The notes under the pieces: model-generated
Seen by the model: only the letters and a program-made list of their open reading frames with translations
Database searches by the model: none
What the model was told of the DNA's origin: nothing
In this document: positions 26,252-34,926 of the stretch, one piece after another
Layout of the letters: every line of letters begins with the position of its first letter
Position numbering within the stretch: position 1 is the first letter of the stretch
From: Gammaproteobacteria bacterium
GTDB lineage: Bacteria; Pseudomonadota; Gammaproteobacteria; Acidiferrobacterales; Sulfurifustaceae
Assembly (NCBI GenBank): GCA_016194665.1
Contig: JACQBD010000040.1
Coordinates: 1-45,178, forward strand
Reading direction: 5' to 3'
DNA length: 45,178 bases
Translations under genes and position numbers: made by a program

Positions 26252-27232
26252 ATGACCATACGGCTTGGCGTTGTCATGGACCCGATCGGGTCCATCAAAA
26301 TAAAAAAAGACAGTACTTTTGCAATGCTGCTGGAAGCGCAGGCGCGCGGCTGGGAGATTCGCTACATGGAACAGGGCGATTTGTTTCTGCGTGACGGCCA
26401 AACTTATGCGCGCCAACGTAGCCTCAAATTATTCAAGGACACGCAGCGTTGGTTTGAATTCGGCGTAGAAAGTACCGAGGCTTTGGCAACGCTGGATGTG
26501 TTGCTCATGCGCAAAGATCCACCGTTTGATATGGAGTACATCTATACGACTTATCTACTCGAACGCGCCGAGGAAGCGGGAGTACTGGTGGTCAATAAAC
26601 CGCGCAGCCTACGCGACGCCAACGAAAAACTTTTCACCGCCTGGTTTCCGCAGTGCACGCCGCCGACCTTGGTCACGCGCCGCGCCGAATCGATCCGGGC
26701 TTTTCTCGCGGAACACGGCGATATTATTTTAAAACCTCTCGACGGTATGGGCGGCACGTCGATATTTCGCCTGCGCCAAAACGATCCGAATGTCAGCGTC
26801 ACCATTGAAACTTTAACCGCTAACCAAACGCGATTCGCCATGGCGCAGCGTTTTGTGCCGGAAATCGCGCAGGGCGATAAACGCATCCTGCTTATCGACG
26901 GCCAGCCGATTCCCTACGCGCTGGCGCGCATCCCCGCCCCGGGTGAAACCCGCGGCAACCTCGCCGCCGGCGGCAAAGGCGTGGGCGTGCCGCTGTCGGA
27001 GCGCGACCGTTGGATTTGCGCGCAAGTCGGTCCGATGCTGCGCGAAAAAGGTTTGTTGTTCGTAGGCCTCGATGTCATCGGCGATTATCTGACGGAAATA
27101 AACGTCACCAGCCCGACCTGCATCCGCGAGCTGGATGAACTTTACGCTTTGAATATCAGCGCACAACTGCTGGATGTCATCGCCGCACGGCTTCCCTCAC
27201 AGCGCGTGCGTCATCGAGCTAAAGAACTTTAA
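26252..27232 (+). CDS. gshB: Glutathione synthetase
   Basis: Joins gamma-glutamylcysteine to glycine with ATP. The 326-residue ATP-grasp protein matches the bacterial GshB length (about 315). Seen: GVVMDPIGSIKIKKDSTFAM at the N-terminus, LLMRKDPPFDMEYIYTTYLL, NKPRSLRDANEKLFTAWF, the ATP-binding ILKPLDGMGGTSIFRL, and the metal/ligand site GLLFVGLDVIGDYLTEINVT, then SPTCIREL. All signature residues appear intact. It is 22 bases after gshA. The rest of the synteny (gshB-tonB-yqgE-yqgF-pyrR) is as in Pseudomonas. Confidence 0.97.
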   Translation: MTIRLGVVMDPIGSIKIKKDSTFAMLLEAQARGWEIRYMEQGDLFLRDGQTYARQRSLKLFKDTQRWFEFGVESTEALATLDVLLMRKDPPFDMEYIYTTYLLERAEEAGVLVVNKPRSLRDANEKLFTAWFPQCTPPTLVTRRAESIRAFLAEHGDIILKPLDGMGGTSIFRLRQNDPNVSVTIETLTANQTRFAMAQRFVPEIAQGDKRILLIDGQPIPYALARIPAPGETRGNLAAGGKGVGVPLSERDRWICAQVGPMLREKGLLFVGLDVIGDYLTEINVTSPTCIRELDELYALNISAQLLDVIAARLPSQRVRHRAKEL

Positions 27233-27339
27233 GCGGAGTAAAATTATTTGCGTCTATTGCAAATTCGGAGCTAAAGTTTTGAATAGGCGAAGCCGCTCTA
27301 TACTACATATTAATTTGGCATGACTGCATTACTTCACGC

Positions 27340-28230
27340 ATGAGCACCCAAACAATCTACGGTCTTTCGCAAAGCGACCGCTTGGGCGTCACGGTTTTCG
27401 GTTCGTTCCTGGTGCACATGATTGTCATTTTGGGAATCAGCTTCACGCTGCCGAAACTGCGCGATCTGCCGGGTCTGCCCACGCTCGAAATTACCTTGGT
27501 GCAAACCAGCAGCGACAAGCGTCCGGACGCGCCCGAGTTTCTCGCGCAGGCCAATCAAGACGGTGGTGGCGACAGCGATACCCCCGAGGTCGCGAAAAAT
27601 CCGCTGCCGGTGCGCGAGATCAGTCCGGTAAATCGCGACTTCCCGACATTCCAATCCATGCCGCAGAAACGCGTACCGTCCGAACGCGAAACCACGGCGT
27701 TACTTTCTCAGGAAGCGGCGCGCAAAATTAAAACGCACGAACCCAAGCCGGAGAAAAAAGAATTGCAACAGCAGCCGCCCAACATCGGCCTTATGGCGCG
27801 CGCGCAAATCCAAGAAGAACGCGCACGGCTCAATGCCGAGATCAGCCGCACCTGGCAGGAATATCAAAAACGCCCGCGGCATATGTTTCTCAACGCGCGC
27901 ACCCAGGAATATAAATACGCCGCTTACATGGACGCGTGGCGCGCCAAGGTGGAGCGTATCGGCAACTTGAATTATCCCGAAGAAGCCAAACTGCGACGGC
28001 TCAACGGCACGCTCTTGCTCGACGTGGCGTTGAATGCCGACGGCAGCATCAATGAAATATCGGTGCGCCGCTCTTCGGGACAAAAAATTCTCGACGATGC
28101 CGCCATTCGTATCGTCGAACTCGCGGCGCCGTTCGCACCTTTCCCCGCCGAAGTCCGCGCCGACATCGATGTGTTGCATATCACACGCACGTGGATATTC
28201 AACGAATCGCAACTGACCAGCGAAAAATAA
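27340..28230 (+). CDS. tonB: TonB family protein (energy transducer)
   Basis: A 296-residue inner-membrane-anchored periplasmic protein. A short cytoplasmic N-terminus (QSDRLGVTVFGSFLVH) leads into one membrane helix at about 18-38 (VHMIVILGISFTL). A hydrophilic, Pro/Lys/Glu/Gln-rich linker follows (KTHEPKPEKKELQQQPPN), then a charged helical stretch and a C-terminal TonB domain from about 205: NLNYPEEAKLRRLNGTLLLD, VALNADGSINEISVRRSSGQ, LDDAAIRIVELAAPFAPFP. The SxxxH pattern (SFLVH) of TonB N-termini is present. No exbB/exbD is adjacent. The gene occupies the place of tonB3 in Pseudomonas, where that gene is needed for twitching motility; a pilus-related rather than iron role is therefore plausible. 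Confidence 0.88.
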   Translation: MSTQTIYGLSQSDRLGVTVFGSFLVHMIVILGISFTLPKLRDLPGLPTLEITLVQTSSDKRPDAPEFLAQANQDGGGDSDTPEVAKNPLPVREISPVNRDFPTFQSMPQKRVPSERETTALLSQEAARKIKTHEPKPEKKELQQQPPNIGLMARAQIQEERARLNAEISRTWQEYQKRPRHMFLNARTQEYKYAAYMDAWRAKVERIGNLNYPEEAKLRRLNGTLLLDVALNADGSINEISVRRSSGQKILDDAAIRIVELAAPFAPFPAEVRADIDVLHITRTWIFNESQLTSEK

Positions 28231-28297
28231 CGCCGTCGAAACAATTTCTTTAAATCGCTTCTTGTATCGCAGCGCCGACTGCTGGATACTTTCTTTT

Positions 28298-28861
28298 ATG
28301 ACCGGCTCAAGTTCGCTGACAAACCATTTTTTAATCGCCATGCCAAGCTTGGCGGATCCAAATTTTGCGCGCAGCGTGACGCTGATCTGCGAACATTCGC
28401 ATGAAGGCGCGATGGGCATCGTCATCAATCGCCGCACCGATTTGCACTTGCGCGATGTGTTGCAGCAACTCGGCATTGACGCGGAAAAATCTTTCAATAC
28501 CGAATCGGCGGTTTACCTCGGCGGTCCGGTGCAAAATAATCGCGGTTTCGTTTTGCATGAACCGATCGGCGCGTGGGACAGCACGCTGCTGGTGACGGAA
28601 ACTTTGGCGGTATCGACTTCGCGCGATATTCTCGAAGCGATCGCGCAAAACCGCGGGCCTAAAAAATTTCTCGTCGCGCTCGGTTACGCCGGTTGGGGCG
28701 CGGGACAATTGGAACGCGAGATCACCCAGAACTCGTGGCTGTCCGGCCCCGCCAGCCACGAGATCCTTTTCGACGTCGCAGTGGAGCAGCGCTGGAAAGC
28801 CGCGGCGCAACTGGTCGGCGTCGATCTCGCCACGCTTTCCGCCGAGGCGGGTCACGCCTGA
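28298..28861 (+). CDS. yqgE: YqgE/AlgH family protein (UPF0301)
   Basis: A 187-residue cytoplasmic protein of the DUF179/AlgH family. Motifs: LTNHFLIAMPSLADPNFARS, VTLICEHSHEGAMGIVINRR, VYLGGPVQNNRGFVLH, and GYAGWGAGQLEREITQNSWL. The biochemical role is not settled; AlgH was named in Pseudomonas for an effect on alginate. I chose the ATG at 28298, where homologues start; an earlier in-frame ATG at 28262 adds twelve residues unlike the family. Followed after a repeat-containing gap by ruvX, its usual neighbour. Confidence 0.93.
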   Translation: MTGSSSLTNHFLIAMPSLADPNFARSVTLICEHSHEGAMGIVINRRTDLHLRDVLQQLGIDAEKSFNTESAVYLGGPVQNNRGFVLHEPIGAWDSTLLVTETLAVSTSRDILEAIAQNRGPKKFLVALGYAGWGAGQLEREITQNSWLSGPASHEILFDVAVEQRWKAAAQLVGVDLATLSAEAGHA

Positions 28862-28915
28862 GGATCGCAATCTTTTTATCTTTCCAATCTCCTTCCTTAG
28901 AATTTTTAACAAAAT

Positions 28916-28994
28916 GAATGGACAAGATTAACAGGATTTACTGGGTTAATAATTTTATAAATAAATCTTGTTAATCCCGTGAATCCTGTCTATT
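28916..28994. repeat. Dispersed inverted repeat, family A, copy 2
   Basis: Begins GAATGGACAAGATTAACAGG followed by ATTTACTGGG and ends AATCTTGTTAATCCCGTGAA followed by TCCTGTCTATT. It is about 80% alike to the copy at 4609-4687, with the same arm order and AT-rich centre. It lies between yqgE and ruvX, genes that are usually tightly spaced, so it looks like an insertion into that operon. Confidence 0.8.
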
Positions 28995-29025
28995 TTTTTC
29001 TTTTTGTTAGGGACTCATTAAAATA

Positions 29026-29457
29026 ATGACCGCTAACAGTTTTCTGGCTTTTGACTACGGTGAAAAATACATCGGCGTCGCCGCCGGCAGCCGCCATTCG
29101 GGCCAGGCCGAGCCGCTCACGACCTTACGCGGCAGCGCCAAAAACCCCGATTGGGTACGTATTTCCAAGCTGATTCAAGAATGGCGCCCGGATGCGCTGG
29201 TGGTGGGACTGCCGTTTAACATGGACGGCAGCGATAATCCCATGACCCGCGCGGCACGCGCATTTGGACAACGCCTCAAGGACCGCTACAATTTGCCGGT
29301 GCATATGGTCGATGAACGCCTATCAACGCAAATCGCGCGCGATATCTTGAACGACGCCGGCGTTCCCATGAGGCGCCATAAAGCGCGTCTCGATCAAGCG
29401 GCGGCGCAGACCATTTTGCAGGCCTTCTTAAACGAACTTCCCAAGGAAACCCCGTGA
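29026..29457 (+). CDS. ruvX: RuvX/YqgF, Holliday-junction-resolvase-like protein
   Basis: A 143-residue RNase H-fold nuclease implicated in processing the 5' end of pre-16S rRNA and in resolving DNA junctions. Motifs: [20 protein letters not shown] with the catalytic Asp, [35 protein letters not shown] and the C-terminal [15 protein letters not shown] with the last acidic residue. Its stop overlaps the GTG start of pyrR by four bases, so they are coupled. Confidence 0.95.
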   Translation: MTANSFLAFDYGEKYIGVAAGSRHSGQAEPLTTLRGSAKNPDWVRISKLIQEWRPDALVVGLPFNMDGSDNPMTRAARAFGQRLKDRYNLPVHMVDERLSTQIARDILNDAGVPMRRHKARLDQAAAQTILQAFLNELPKETP

Positions 29458-29951
29458 CGCCAGCGGTAGACATCGAAGCAGCGATCGCGCGCATGTCCGA
29501 TCAGCTGTCCAGTCGACTCGAGCGTCATCCGCTGATGGTGGGAATTCATACCGGCGGCGTGTGGGTCGCCGAACGCCTGCACAAAAAACTGGGGCTTAAA
29601 GAAGCGCTTGGCACGCTGGATATTTCTTTTTACCGCGACGACTTCACGCGCGTCGGCATGAACCCGCAAGTGCGCACCTCGCAACTGCCGGTCAACGTCG
29701 AAAACCGACATTTGATTTTAGTGGACGACGTGCTGCACACCGGCCGCACCATCCGCGCCGCCTTGAATGAAATCTTCGATTACGGCCGTCCCGCTTCGGT
29801 GATGCTCGCTTGTCTCATCGAGCGCGGCGGACGCGAACTGCCGATCGAGCCGCAAGTCGTGGGTGAGCGCATCTCGCTCGGTAAAAATCAGCACGTTAAA
29901 TTACTCGGGCCGGACAAACTCGAACTGCGCATCCAGGAGGCCAACGGGTGA
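29454..29951 (+). CDS. pyrR: PyrR, bifunctional pyrimidine regulator / uracil phosphoribosyltransferase
   Basis: A 165-residue type I phosphoribosyltransferase. The PRPP loop is [18 protein letters not shown] (about residues 86-103), preceded by [14 protein letters not shown] and [13 protein letters not shown], both PyrR-typical. In Bacillus PyrR also attenuates the pyr operon by binding mRNA; in Pseudomonas-like bacteria it is encoded next to pyrB. I see no clear PyrR-binding hairpin and terminator before pyrB, since the genes overlap: GTGA with ruvX upstream and GTGA with pyrB downstream. Confidence 0.95.
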   Translation: MTPAVDIEAAIARMSDQLSSRLERHPLMVGIHTGGVWVAERLHKKLGLKEALGTLDISFYRDDFTRVGMNPQVRTSQLPVNVENRHLILVDDVLHTGRTIRAALNEIFDYGRPASVMLACLIERGGRELPIEPQVVGERISLGKNQHVKLLGPDKLELRIQEANG

Positions 29952-30931
29952 CATCGGGCCTTCAGTTCGACAGCGCCGGTCGCTTGCGCCATCTGCTCAC
30001 CATCGAAGGACTTTCTCGTCAAACCATTCTAGAAATTCTCGATACCGCCGAATCTTTTATTTCGGTCGGCGAACGTGAAATCAAAAAGATTCCGCTGCTG
30101 CGCGGCAAAACCGTGGTCAATCTTTTCTTCGAAGCCAGCACGCGCACGCGCACCACTTTCGAAATCGCCGCCAAGCGTCTGTCGGCGGATGTGATCAATC
30201 TAAATGTCAGCGCTTCCAGCGCCAACAAGGGCGAGACGCTGCTCGACACCATTCGCAATCTCGAAGCCATGCACACCGACTTGTTCGTGATCCGTCACAG
30301 CGAATCGGGCGCGGCGCATCTGACCGCGCAACACGTGCCGGCGCACGTGAACATCATCAACGCCGGCGACGGTCGCCACGCGCATCCGACGCAAGGCTTG
30401 CTGGACGTGTTTACCATTCGCCGACACAAAGGCTCGTTTGCCAAACTTAAAGTCGCGATCGTCGGCGATATTTTGCATTCGCGCGTGGCGCGTTCGCAAA
30501 TTCACGCGCTCAGCACGCTCGGCGTGGCCGAGTTACGCGTGGTCGCGCCGAAAACTTTATTGCCGACGGCGGTGGAAAAACTCGGCGTGCAAGTGTACAC
30601 GCGCATGGAAGCCGGGCTTGAAGGCGCGGACGTGATCATGATGCTGCGCTTGCAACGCGAACGCATGCAAGGCGCACTCATCCCAAGCGAGCAAGAATAT
30701 TTCAATCTCTACGGATTGACGCCGGCGAAATTGGCGCTGGCGGCGAAGGATGCGATCGTGATGCATCCGGGGCCGATGAACCGCGGTTTGGAAATCGATT
30801 CGGCCGTGGCCGACGGGCCGCAATCCGTGATCTTGCCGCAAGTGACTTACGGCATCGGCGTGCGTATGGCGGTGATGGCGCTGATCATGGGCGGCTCAGC
30901 CGAACCGGCCGGTGGGAGACGCCAAGCATGA
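29948..30931 (+). CDS. pyrB: Aspartate carbamoyltransferase catalytic subunit
   Basis: Condenses carbamoyl phosphate with aspartate in pyrimidine synthesis. The 327-residue protein has the carbamoyl phosphate loop [20 protein letters not shown] (about 55-75), [48 protein letters not shown] and [13 protein letters not shown]. The length and an N-terminal extension fit the Pseudomonas-type enzyme that assembles with a dihydroorotase-like chain, which is encoded next (overlap of four bases, ATGA). Its start is GTG, overlapping the pyrR stop. There is no pyrI regulatory subunit gene, also as in that class. Confidence 0.97.
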   Translation: MTSGLQFDSAGRLRHLLTIEGLSRQTILEILDTAESFISVGEREIKKIPLLRGKTVVNLFFEASTRTRTTFEIAAKRLSADVINLNVSASSANKGETLLDTIRNLEAMHTDLFVIRHSESGAAHLTAQHVPAHVNIINAGDGRHAHPTQGLLDVFTIRRHKGSFAKLKVAIVGDILHSRVARSQIHALSTLGVAELRVVAPKTLLPTAVEKLGVQVYTRMEAGLEGADVIMMLRLQRERMQGALIPSEQEYFNLYGLTPAKLALAAKDAIVMHPGPMNRGLEIDSAVADGPQSVILPQVTYGIGVRMAVMALIMGGSAEPAGGRRQA

Positions 30932-32208
30932 GCCTCACGATCCAGGGCGGACATCTGATCGATCCGGCCAACGGCATCGACGCTAAAAAAGACATTTATA
31001 TCGATGACAAAGGTTTTGTCGCCGCCATCGGCAAAGCGCCCGCGGGATTTAAGGCTGGTAAAACCATCGAAGCCGAGGGCAAAATTGTTTGTCCAGGCTT
31101 GGTGGACTTGCGCGCGCGCTTGCGTGAACCCGGCCAAGAATATAAAGCCACGATCGAATCGGAAGTGACCGCGGCGGTGGCGGCGGGCATCACTACGCTG
31201 TGTTGTCCGCCCGATACCCATCCGGTCATCGATACGCCGGCGATGGCGCAGATGATTCAATCGCGCGCATGGCGTTTCGGATTGACCTTCATTCATCCCT
31301 TGGGCGCGCTCACGCAAAATCTTGAAGGCAAATTACTCGCGGACATGGAGGCGTTGGATGAAGCCGGCTGCGTGGGATTCACCAACGCGCTCACGCCCGT
31401 CACCGATTCGCTGGTGATGCGTCGCGCCATGGAATACGCCGCCACACTCGATCTCACCGTGTTCTTGCACGCCGAAGATCCGTGGCTGCGCAATCACGGT
31501 TGTGTGCACGAAGGCGAAGTCGGCGCGCGTTTGGGTCTCCCAGGAATACCGGAAGCCGCCGAGACCGCGGGTGTGGCGCGCGATCTCGCGCTCATCGAAC
31601 AAACCGGATGCCGCGCACACTTTTGCAATCTTTCCAGCGCACGCGCGGTGGCGATGATCGCAGAAGCCAAACAAAAAGGTTTGCCGGTCAGCGCCGACGT
31701 CACCGCGCATCATTTGCATCTGACCGAGCACGATATCGGCGATTTCAATAGTCTGTGCAACGTGCGGCCGCCTTTACGCAGCACGCAAGACCGCAAAGGT
31801 TTACGCAAGGCGCTGAAGACCGGTGCGATCAATGCCATCTGTTCCGATCATCAACCGCATGAACCGGATGCGAAACTGGCGCCTTTCGCGCAGTCCGAAC
31901 CCGGCATTTCGGCGCTGGAAACCTTATTGCCGCTGACGCTTAAATTAGTGGACGAAAAATTACTCACCCTGCCGCAAGCGCTGGCGCTGCTCACGCATAA
32001 ACCGGCGGAGATCATCGGCATCGATATCGGTCAGCTGGGAGTGGGCGCGACCGCGGACATTTGTATTTTCGATCCGCAGGCGCGCTGGATTTTGACGCAA
32101 GATAAGATTATTTCGCGCGGACATAACACGCCGTTTCTAGGTTGGGAATTACGCGGACGGGTGACGCAAACATTGATCGGCGGCAAACTGGTATATCAAC
32201 TCGATTAA
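30928..32208 (+). CDS. pyrX: PyrC-like non-catalytic dihydroorotase homologue (PyrX)
   Basis: A 426-residue amidohydrolase-fold protein related to class I dihydroorotase. The metal-binding pair of the family (DxHxHLREPG) reads [10 protein letters not shown] here: Arg62 and Arg64 replace both His. Other elements persist in part: FLHAED instead of the usual [20 protein letters not shown], and [13 protein letters not shown] with Asp307. [19 protein letters not shown] and [11 protein letters not shown] are normal. This is the pattern of the Pseudomonas pyrC' product, which is inactive but needed to build the aspartate carbamoyltransferase dodecamer. The four-base overlap with pyrB fits a structural subunit. 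A true dihydroorotase must then be encoded elsewhere. Confidence 0.9.
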   Translation: MSLTIQGGHLIDPANGIDAKKDIYIDDKGFVAAIGKAPAGFKAGKTIEAEGKIVCPGLVDLRARLREPGQEYKATIESEVTAAVAAGITTLCCPPDTHPVIDTPAMAQMIQSRAWRFGLTFIHPLGALTQNLEGKLLADMEALDEAGCVGFTNALTPVTDSLVMRRAMEYAATLDLTVFLHAEDPWLRNHGCVHEGEVGARLGLPGIPEAAETAGVARDLALIEQTGCRAHFCNLSSARAVAMIAEAKQKGLPVSADVTAHHLHLTEHDIGDFNSLCNVRPPLRSTQDRKGLRKALKTGAINAICSDHQPHEPDAKLAPFAQSEPGISALETLLPLTLKLVDEKLLTLPQALALLTHKPAEIIGIDIGQLGVGATADICIFDPQARWILTQDKIISRGHNTPFLGWELRGRVTQTLIGGKLVYQLD

Positions 32209-32354
32209 CTCCGCTGCTAATTTTCCGCCCGTGGATTCGGTTTTTACAAAGCGACTCATTCCGATATTCAAGTCTGTTCTTGTTTTACATGTTGCATGCT
32301 GCATGCGAAAGGATTAGCTTAACTGGCACCATTCATGTTGGAGGTAACTAAATC

Positions 32355-32474
32355 ATGAAGCTTTTGCTAACCGATAAACGCCGATTTAATTATATTGTTC
32401 TGGTGCTGTTGACCGTGATTGTTTTCATCGGCATAGCGCAACTCGTCATCGATACCAAGCTACTACCGATTTAG
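32355..32474 (+). CDS. 39-residue single-pass membrane peptide, unknown function
   Basis: A short frame with a basic start (MKLLLTDKRRFNY) and one hydrophobic helix (IVLVLLTVIVFIGIAQLVI) ending in DTKLLPI. It has a strong ribosome site (GGAGG, about 10 bases before the ATG) and is followed 16 bases later by a strong terminator, so it looks like a complete small gene with its own end. Charge distribution predicts the N-terminus inside. I do not recognise the family. It lies between pyrX and the convergent pilU gene. Confidence 0.6.
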   Translation: MKLLLTDKRRFNYIVLVLLTVIVFIGIAQLVIDTKLLPI

Positions 32475-32490
32475 CACGATTTTCAAAAAC

Positions 32491-32515
32491 AAAAAGCCCC
32501 TTAACGGGGCTTTTT
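32491..32515. terminator. Bidirectional Rho-independent terminator
   Basis: Perfect 10-base arms AAAAAGCCCC and GGGGCTTTTT around TTAAC, followed by TGTTTTT on the plus strand and preceded by an A-run that gives a T-run on the minus strand. It ends both the small membrane gene (plus) and pilT-pilU (minus). Confidence 0.92.
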
Positions 32516-32537
32516 GTTTTTAGCGGCTTTATTTTCT

Positions 32538-33653
32538 TTACTTAAAAGTCACGTTGCGCATCGACTCGCCGAGTTCACGGCCCTTCGAATCCTTGCCTTC
32601 CAATTTAATGCGTAAACGCACGTCATTGACCGAATCGGCGTTACGCAGCGCATCGTCGTAAGAAATAAGATCGGCTTCAAACAAACTAAACAGCGATTGA
32701 TCGAAAGTCTGCATGCCCGCTTCCGTCGATTTAGCCATCAGGTCCTTAATCTCCGGCACCTTGCCTTCCATGATCAAGTCGGCGATTAAAGGCGTGTTGA
32801 TCATCACTTCCACCGCCGGCACGCGTCCCTTGCCGCTTTTCATCGGAATCAAACGCTGCGAAACGATCGCCTTCAAGTTAAGCGCCAAGTCCATCAGCAA
32901 TTGATTGCGCTTTTCTTCGGGAAAGAAGTTGATCACGCGATCGAGCGCTTGGTTGGCGTTGTTAGCGTGCAAAGTCGACAAGCATAAGTGGCCGGTTTCG
33001 GAAAACTGAATCGCCAAATCCATGGTTTCGCGCGAGCGAATTTCGCCGATGAGAATCACGTCCGGCGCTTGGCGCATGGCGTTTTTAAGCGCGACTTCGT
33101 AGGACGACGTGTCCACGCCGACTTCACGCTGGGTGACGATGCAATTCTTGTGATCGTGCACGAACTCCACCGGGTCTTCGATGGTGAGGATATGGCCGTA
33201 GCTGTATTCGTTGCGATAGCCGATCATGGCGGCGAGTGAAGTCGATTTTCCGGAGCCGGTGCCGCCGACGAACAACACCATTCCGCGTTTGGTCAAGGCC
33301 ACGTCGGCCAAGGCTTTAGGCAAATGCAAGTCATCGAAGCGCGGAATGTCGGTATTGATGGTGCGCAGCACCATGCCCACGCGCTGCTGCTGCAAAAAAA
33401 CATTCACGCGAAAGCGGCCGATCTCCTGTGGTGCGATCGCGAAGTTGCATTCATTGTGTGCTTCGAATTGGCGGCGCTGATCTTCATTCATGATGCCGTA
33501 AACAAAAGCGCGCGACTGTTCCGGCGTCAGCGCTTGTTTTGTCACCGGCATAATTTTGCCGTCGACCTTGATCGAAGGCGGCACGCCGGCGGTGATGAAC
33601 AAGTCAGAAGCTTTTTTGTGCTTCATGAGTTTTAAGAGATCGGTGAAGTTCAT
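32538..33653 (-). CDS. pilU: PilU, type IV pilus retraction ATPase (PilT paralogue)
   Basis: A 371-residue hexameric secretion-type ATPase that assists PilT in pilus retraction. Features: N-terminal PAS-like region with KKASDLFITAGVPPSIKVDG; Walker A in VGGTGSGKSTSLAAMIGYRN; Asp box ILTIEDPVEFVHDH; Walker B VILIGEIRSRETMDLAIQFS; His box GHLCLSTLHANNANQALDR. The tail (RIKLEGKDSKGRELGE) is the longer, PilU-type C-terminus. It overlaps the pilT stop by four bases, and the pair is co-transcribed from the pilT side. Confidence 0.96.
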   Translation of the reverse strand: MNFTDLLKLMKHKKASDLFITAGVPPSIKVDGKIMPVTKQALTPEQSRAFVYGIMNEDQRRQFEAHNECNFAIAPQEIGRFRVNVFLQQQRVGMVLRTINTDIPRFDDLHLPKALADVALTKRGMVLFVGGTGSGKSTSLAAMIGYRNEYSYGHILTIEDPVEFVHDHKNCIVTQREVGVDTSSYEVALKNAMRQAPDVILIGEIRSRETMDLAIQFSETGHLCLSTLHANNANQALDRVINFFPEEKRNQLLMDLALNLKAIVSQRLIPMKSGKGRVPAVEVMINTPLIADLIMEGKVPEIKDLMAKSTEAGMQTFDQSLFSLFEADLISYDDALRNADSVNDVRLRIKLEGKDSKGRELGESMRNVTFK

Positions 33654-34729
33654 TTCGCTTTTGCTCCGGTTCCGGCCGACGCCATCGCCGCCGCGGTAAA
33701 TATATCTTTATTCGCGGCCACGGTGCGCGCTTCATCCACGTGTACCTGCCTTGTGCGTACTAAGTCTTGCAAACATTGATCGAGGGTTTGCATGCCGACG
33801 TTCTGGCCGGTTTGAATCGCCGAGTACATTTGCGCGACCTTGCCTTCGCGAATTAAATTTCGAATCGCCGGTGTGCCAATCATGATTTCATGCGCCGCGG
33901 CGCGACCGCCGCCGAGTTTCTTCAGCAAGGTCTGCGATACGACCGCGCGCAACGATTCCGAGAGCATGGCGCGCACCATGTCTTTTTCCGCCGCCGGAAA
34001 TACGTCGATGATACGGTCGATGGTCTTGGCCGCTGAACTGGTATGCAAGGTGGCAAATACTAAGTGACCGGTCTCGGCGCCGGTCAGCGCTAAACGAATG
34101 GTTTCCAAATCGCGTAACTCACCGACCAGAATCACGTCCGGGTCTTCGCGCAAAGCGGAGCGCAAAGCATTATTAAATCCCAAGGTGTCTTTGCCCAGCT
34201 CGCGCTGATTGATGAGGCAATTTTTGCTCGTGTGCACGAATTCGATCGGGTCTTCGATGGTGAGAATATGTTCATGTTGCGTCTCGTTGATGTGATTCAC
34301 CATCGCCGCCAAGGTGGTGGATTTTCCCGAACCGGTCGGGCCGGTTACCAGCACGATTCCGCGCGGCTGATCGGAAATTTGTTTTAACACCGCCGGTGCG
34401 TTCAATTGCTCGAGCGTCAACACTTTCGAGGGAATGGTACGGAACACCGCCGCCGGACCGCGCAGCTGGTTAAAAGCGTTGACGCGAAAACGCGCGATGT
34501 TTGGTAATTCGAACGAAAAGTCGGTTTCGAGAAATTCCTCGAAATCCTTCTGTTGTTTATCGCTCATGATGTCGTAGACCATGTTATGCACGGTGCGGTC
34601 GTCCAACGGGTCTACGTTGATGCGTTTAATGTCGCCGTCGACGCGTATCAGCGGCGGCAGGCCGGACGACAAATGCAAGTCCGAGGCGTTCTGTTTATAG
34701 GCAAACGCCAGCAGCTCAGCGATATCCAT
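33650..34729 (-). CDS. pilT: PilT, type IV pilus retraction ATPase
   Basis: Motor that depolymerises the pilus for twitching. The 359-residue protein has QNASDLHLSSGLPPLIRVDG, Walker A VTGPTGSGKSTTLAAMVNHI, Asp box ILTIEDPIEFVHTSKNCLIN, Walker B VILVGELRDLETIRLALTGA, His box GHLVFATLHTSSAAKTIDRI, and the PilT-specific AIRNLIREGK near the C-terminus. It is about 14 residues longer than usual because of an Ala/Gly/Lys tail (AAAMASAGTGAKAK). GGAGAA precedes the ATG. Divergent from proC. The usual neighbour yggS is not present between them. Confidence 0.97.
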   Translation of the reverse strand: MDIAELLAFAYKQNASDLHLSSGLPPLIRVDGDIKRINVDPLDDRTVHNMVYDIMSDKQQKDFEEFLETDFSFELPNIARFRVNAFNQLRGPAAVFRTIPSKVLTLEQLNAPAVLKQISDQPRGIVLVTGPTGSGKSTTLAAMVNHINETQHEHILTIEDPIEFVHTSKNCLINQRELGKDTLGFNNALRSALREDPDVILVGELRDLETIRLALTGAETGHLVFATLHTSSAAKTIDRIIDVFPAAEKDMVRAMLSESLRAVVSQTLLKKLGGGRAAAHEIMIGTPAIRNLIREGKVAQMYSAIQTGQNVGMQTLDQCLQDLVRTRQVHVDEARTVAANKDIFTAAAMASAGTGAKAK

Positions 34730-34926
34730 GTAATTCTCCGTGGGCCGTGATGATTAAAAACGTTATAAATTCGGCCCTTGCACTAATTTTTAGTCTATCC
34801 GGGGCCGACCTGCAAACGCTAACGCCGCCATTGGTCGCTTAGGCGCCAGAAAAGCCCGGTTTAGCGCGCCTGCTGCCTAGGATATTCGCTTCCGTTCGCG
34901 AGAACGGCGCTTTAAACTTGCCAAAC

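Noticed and set aside
27312-27330. Possible sigma-54 promoter (TTGGCATGACTGCATTAC) before tonB
   Set aside because: The spacing between the GG and GC pairs is about 7, not 10, bases, so it does not fit the -24/-12 rule.
30928-32208. Active dihydroorotase (pyrC)
   Set aside because: Both His of the HxH metal pair are Arg; gene overlap with pyrB matches the non-catalytic PyrX.
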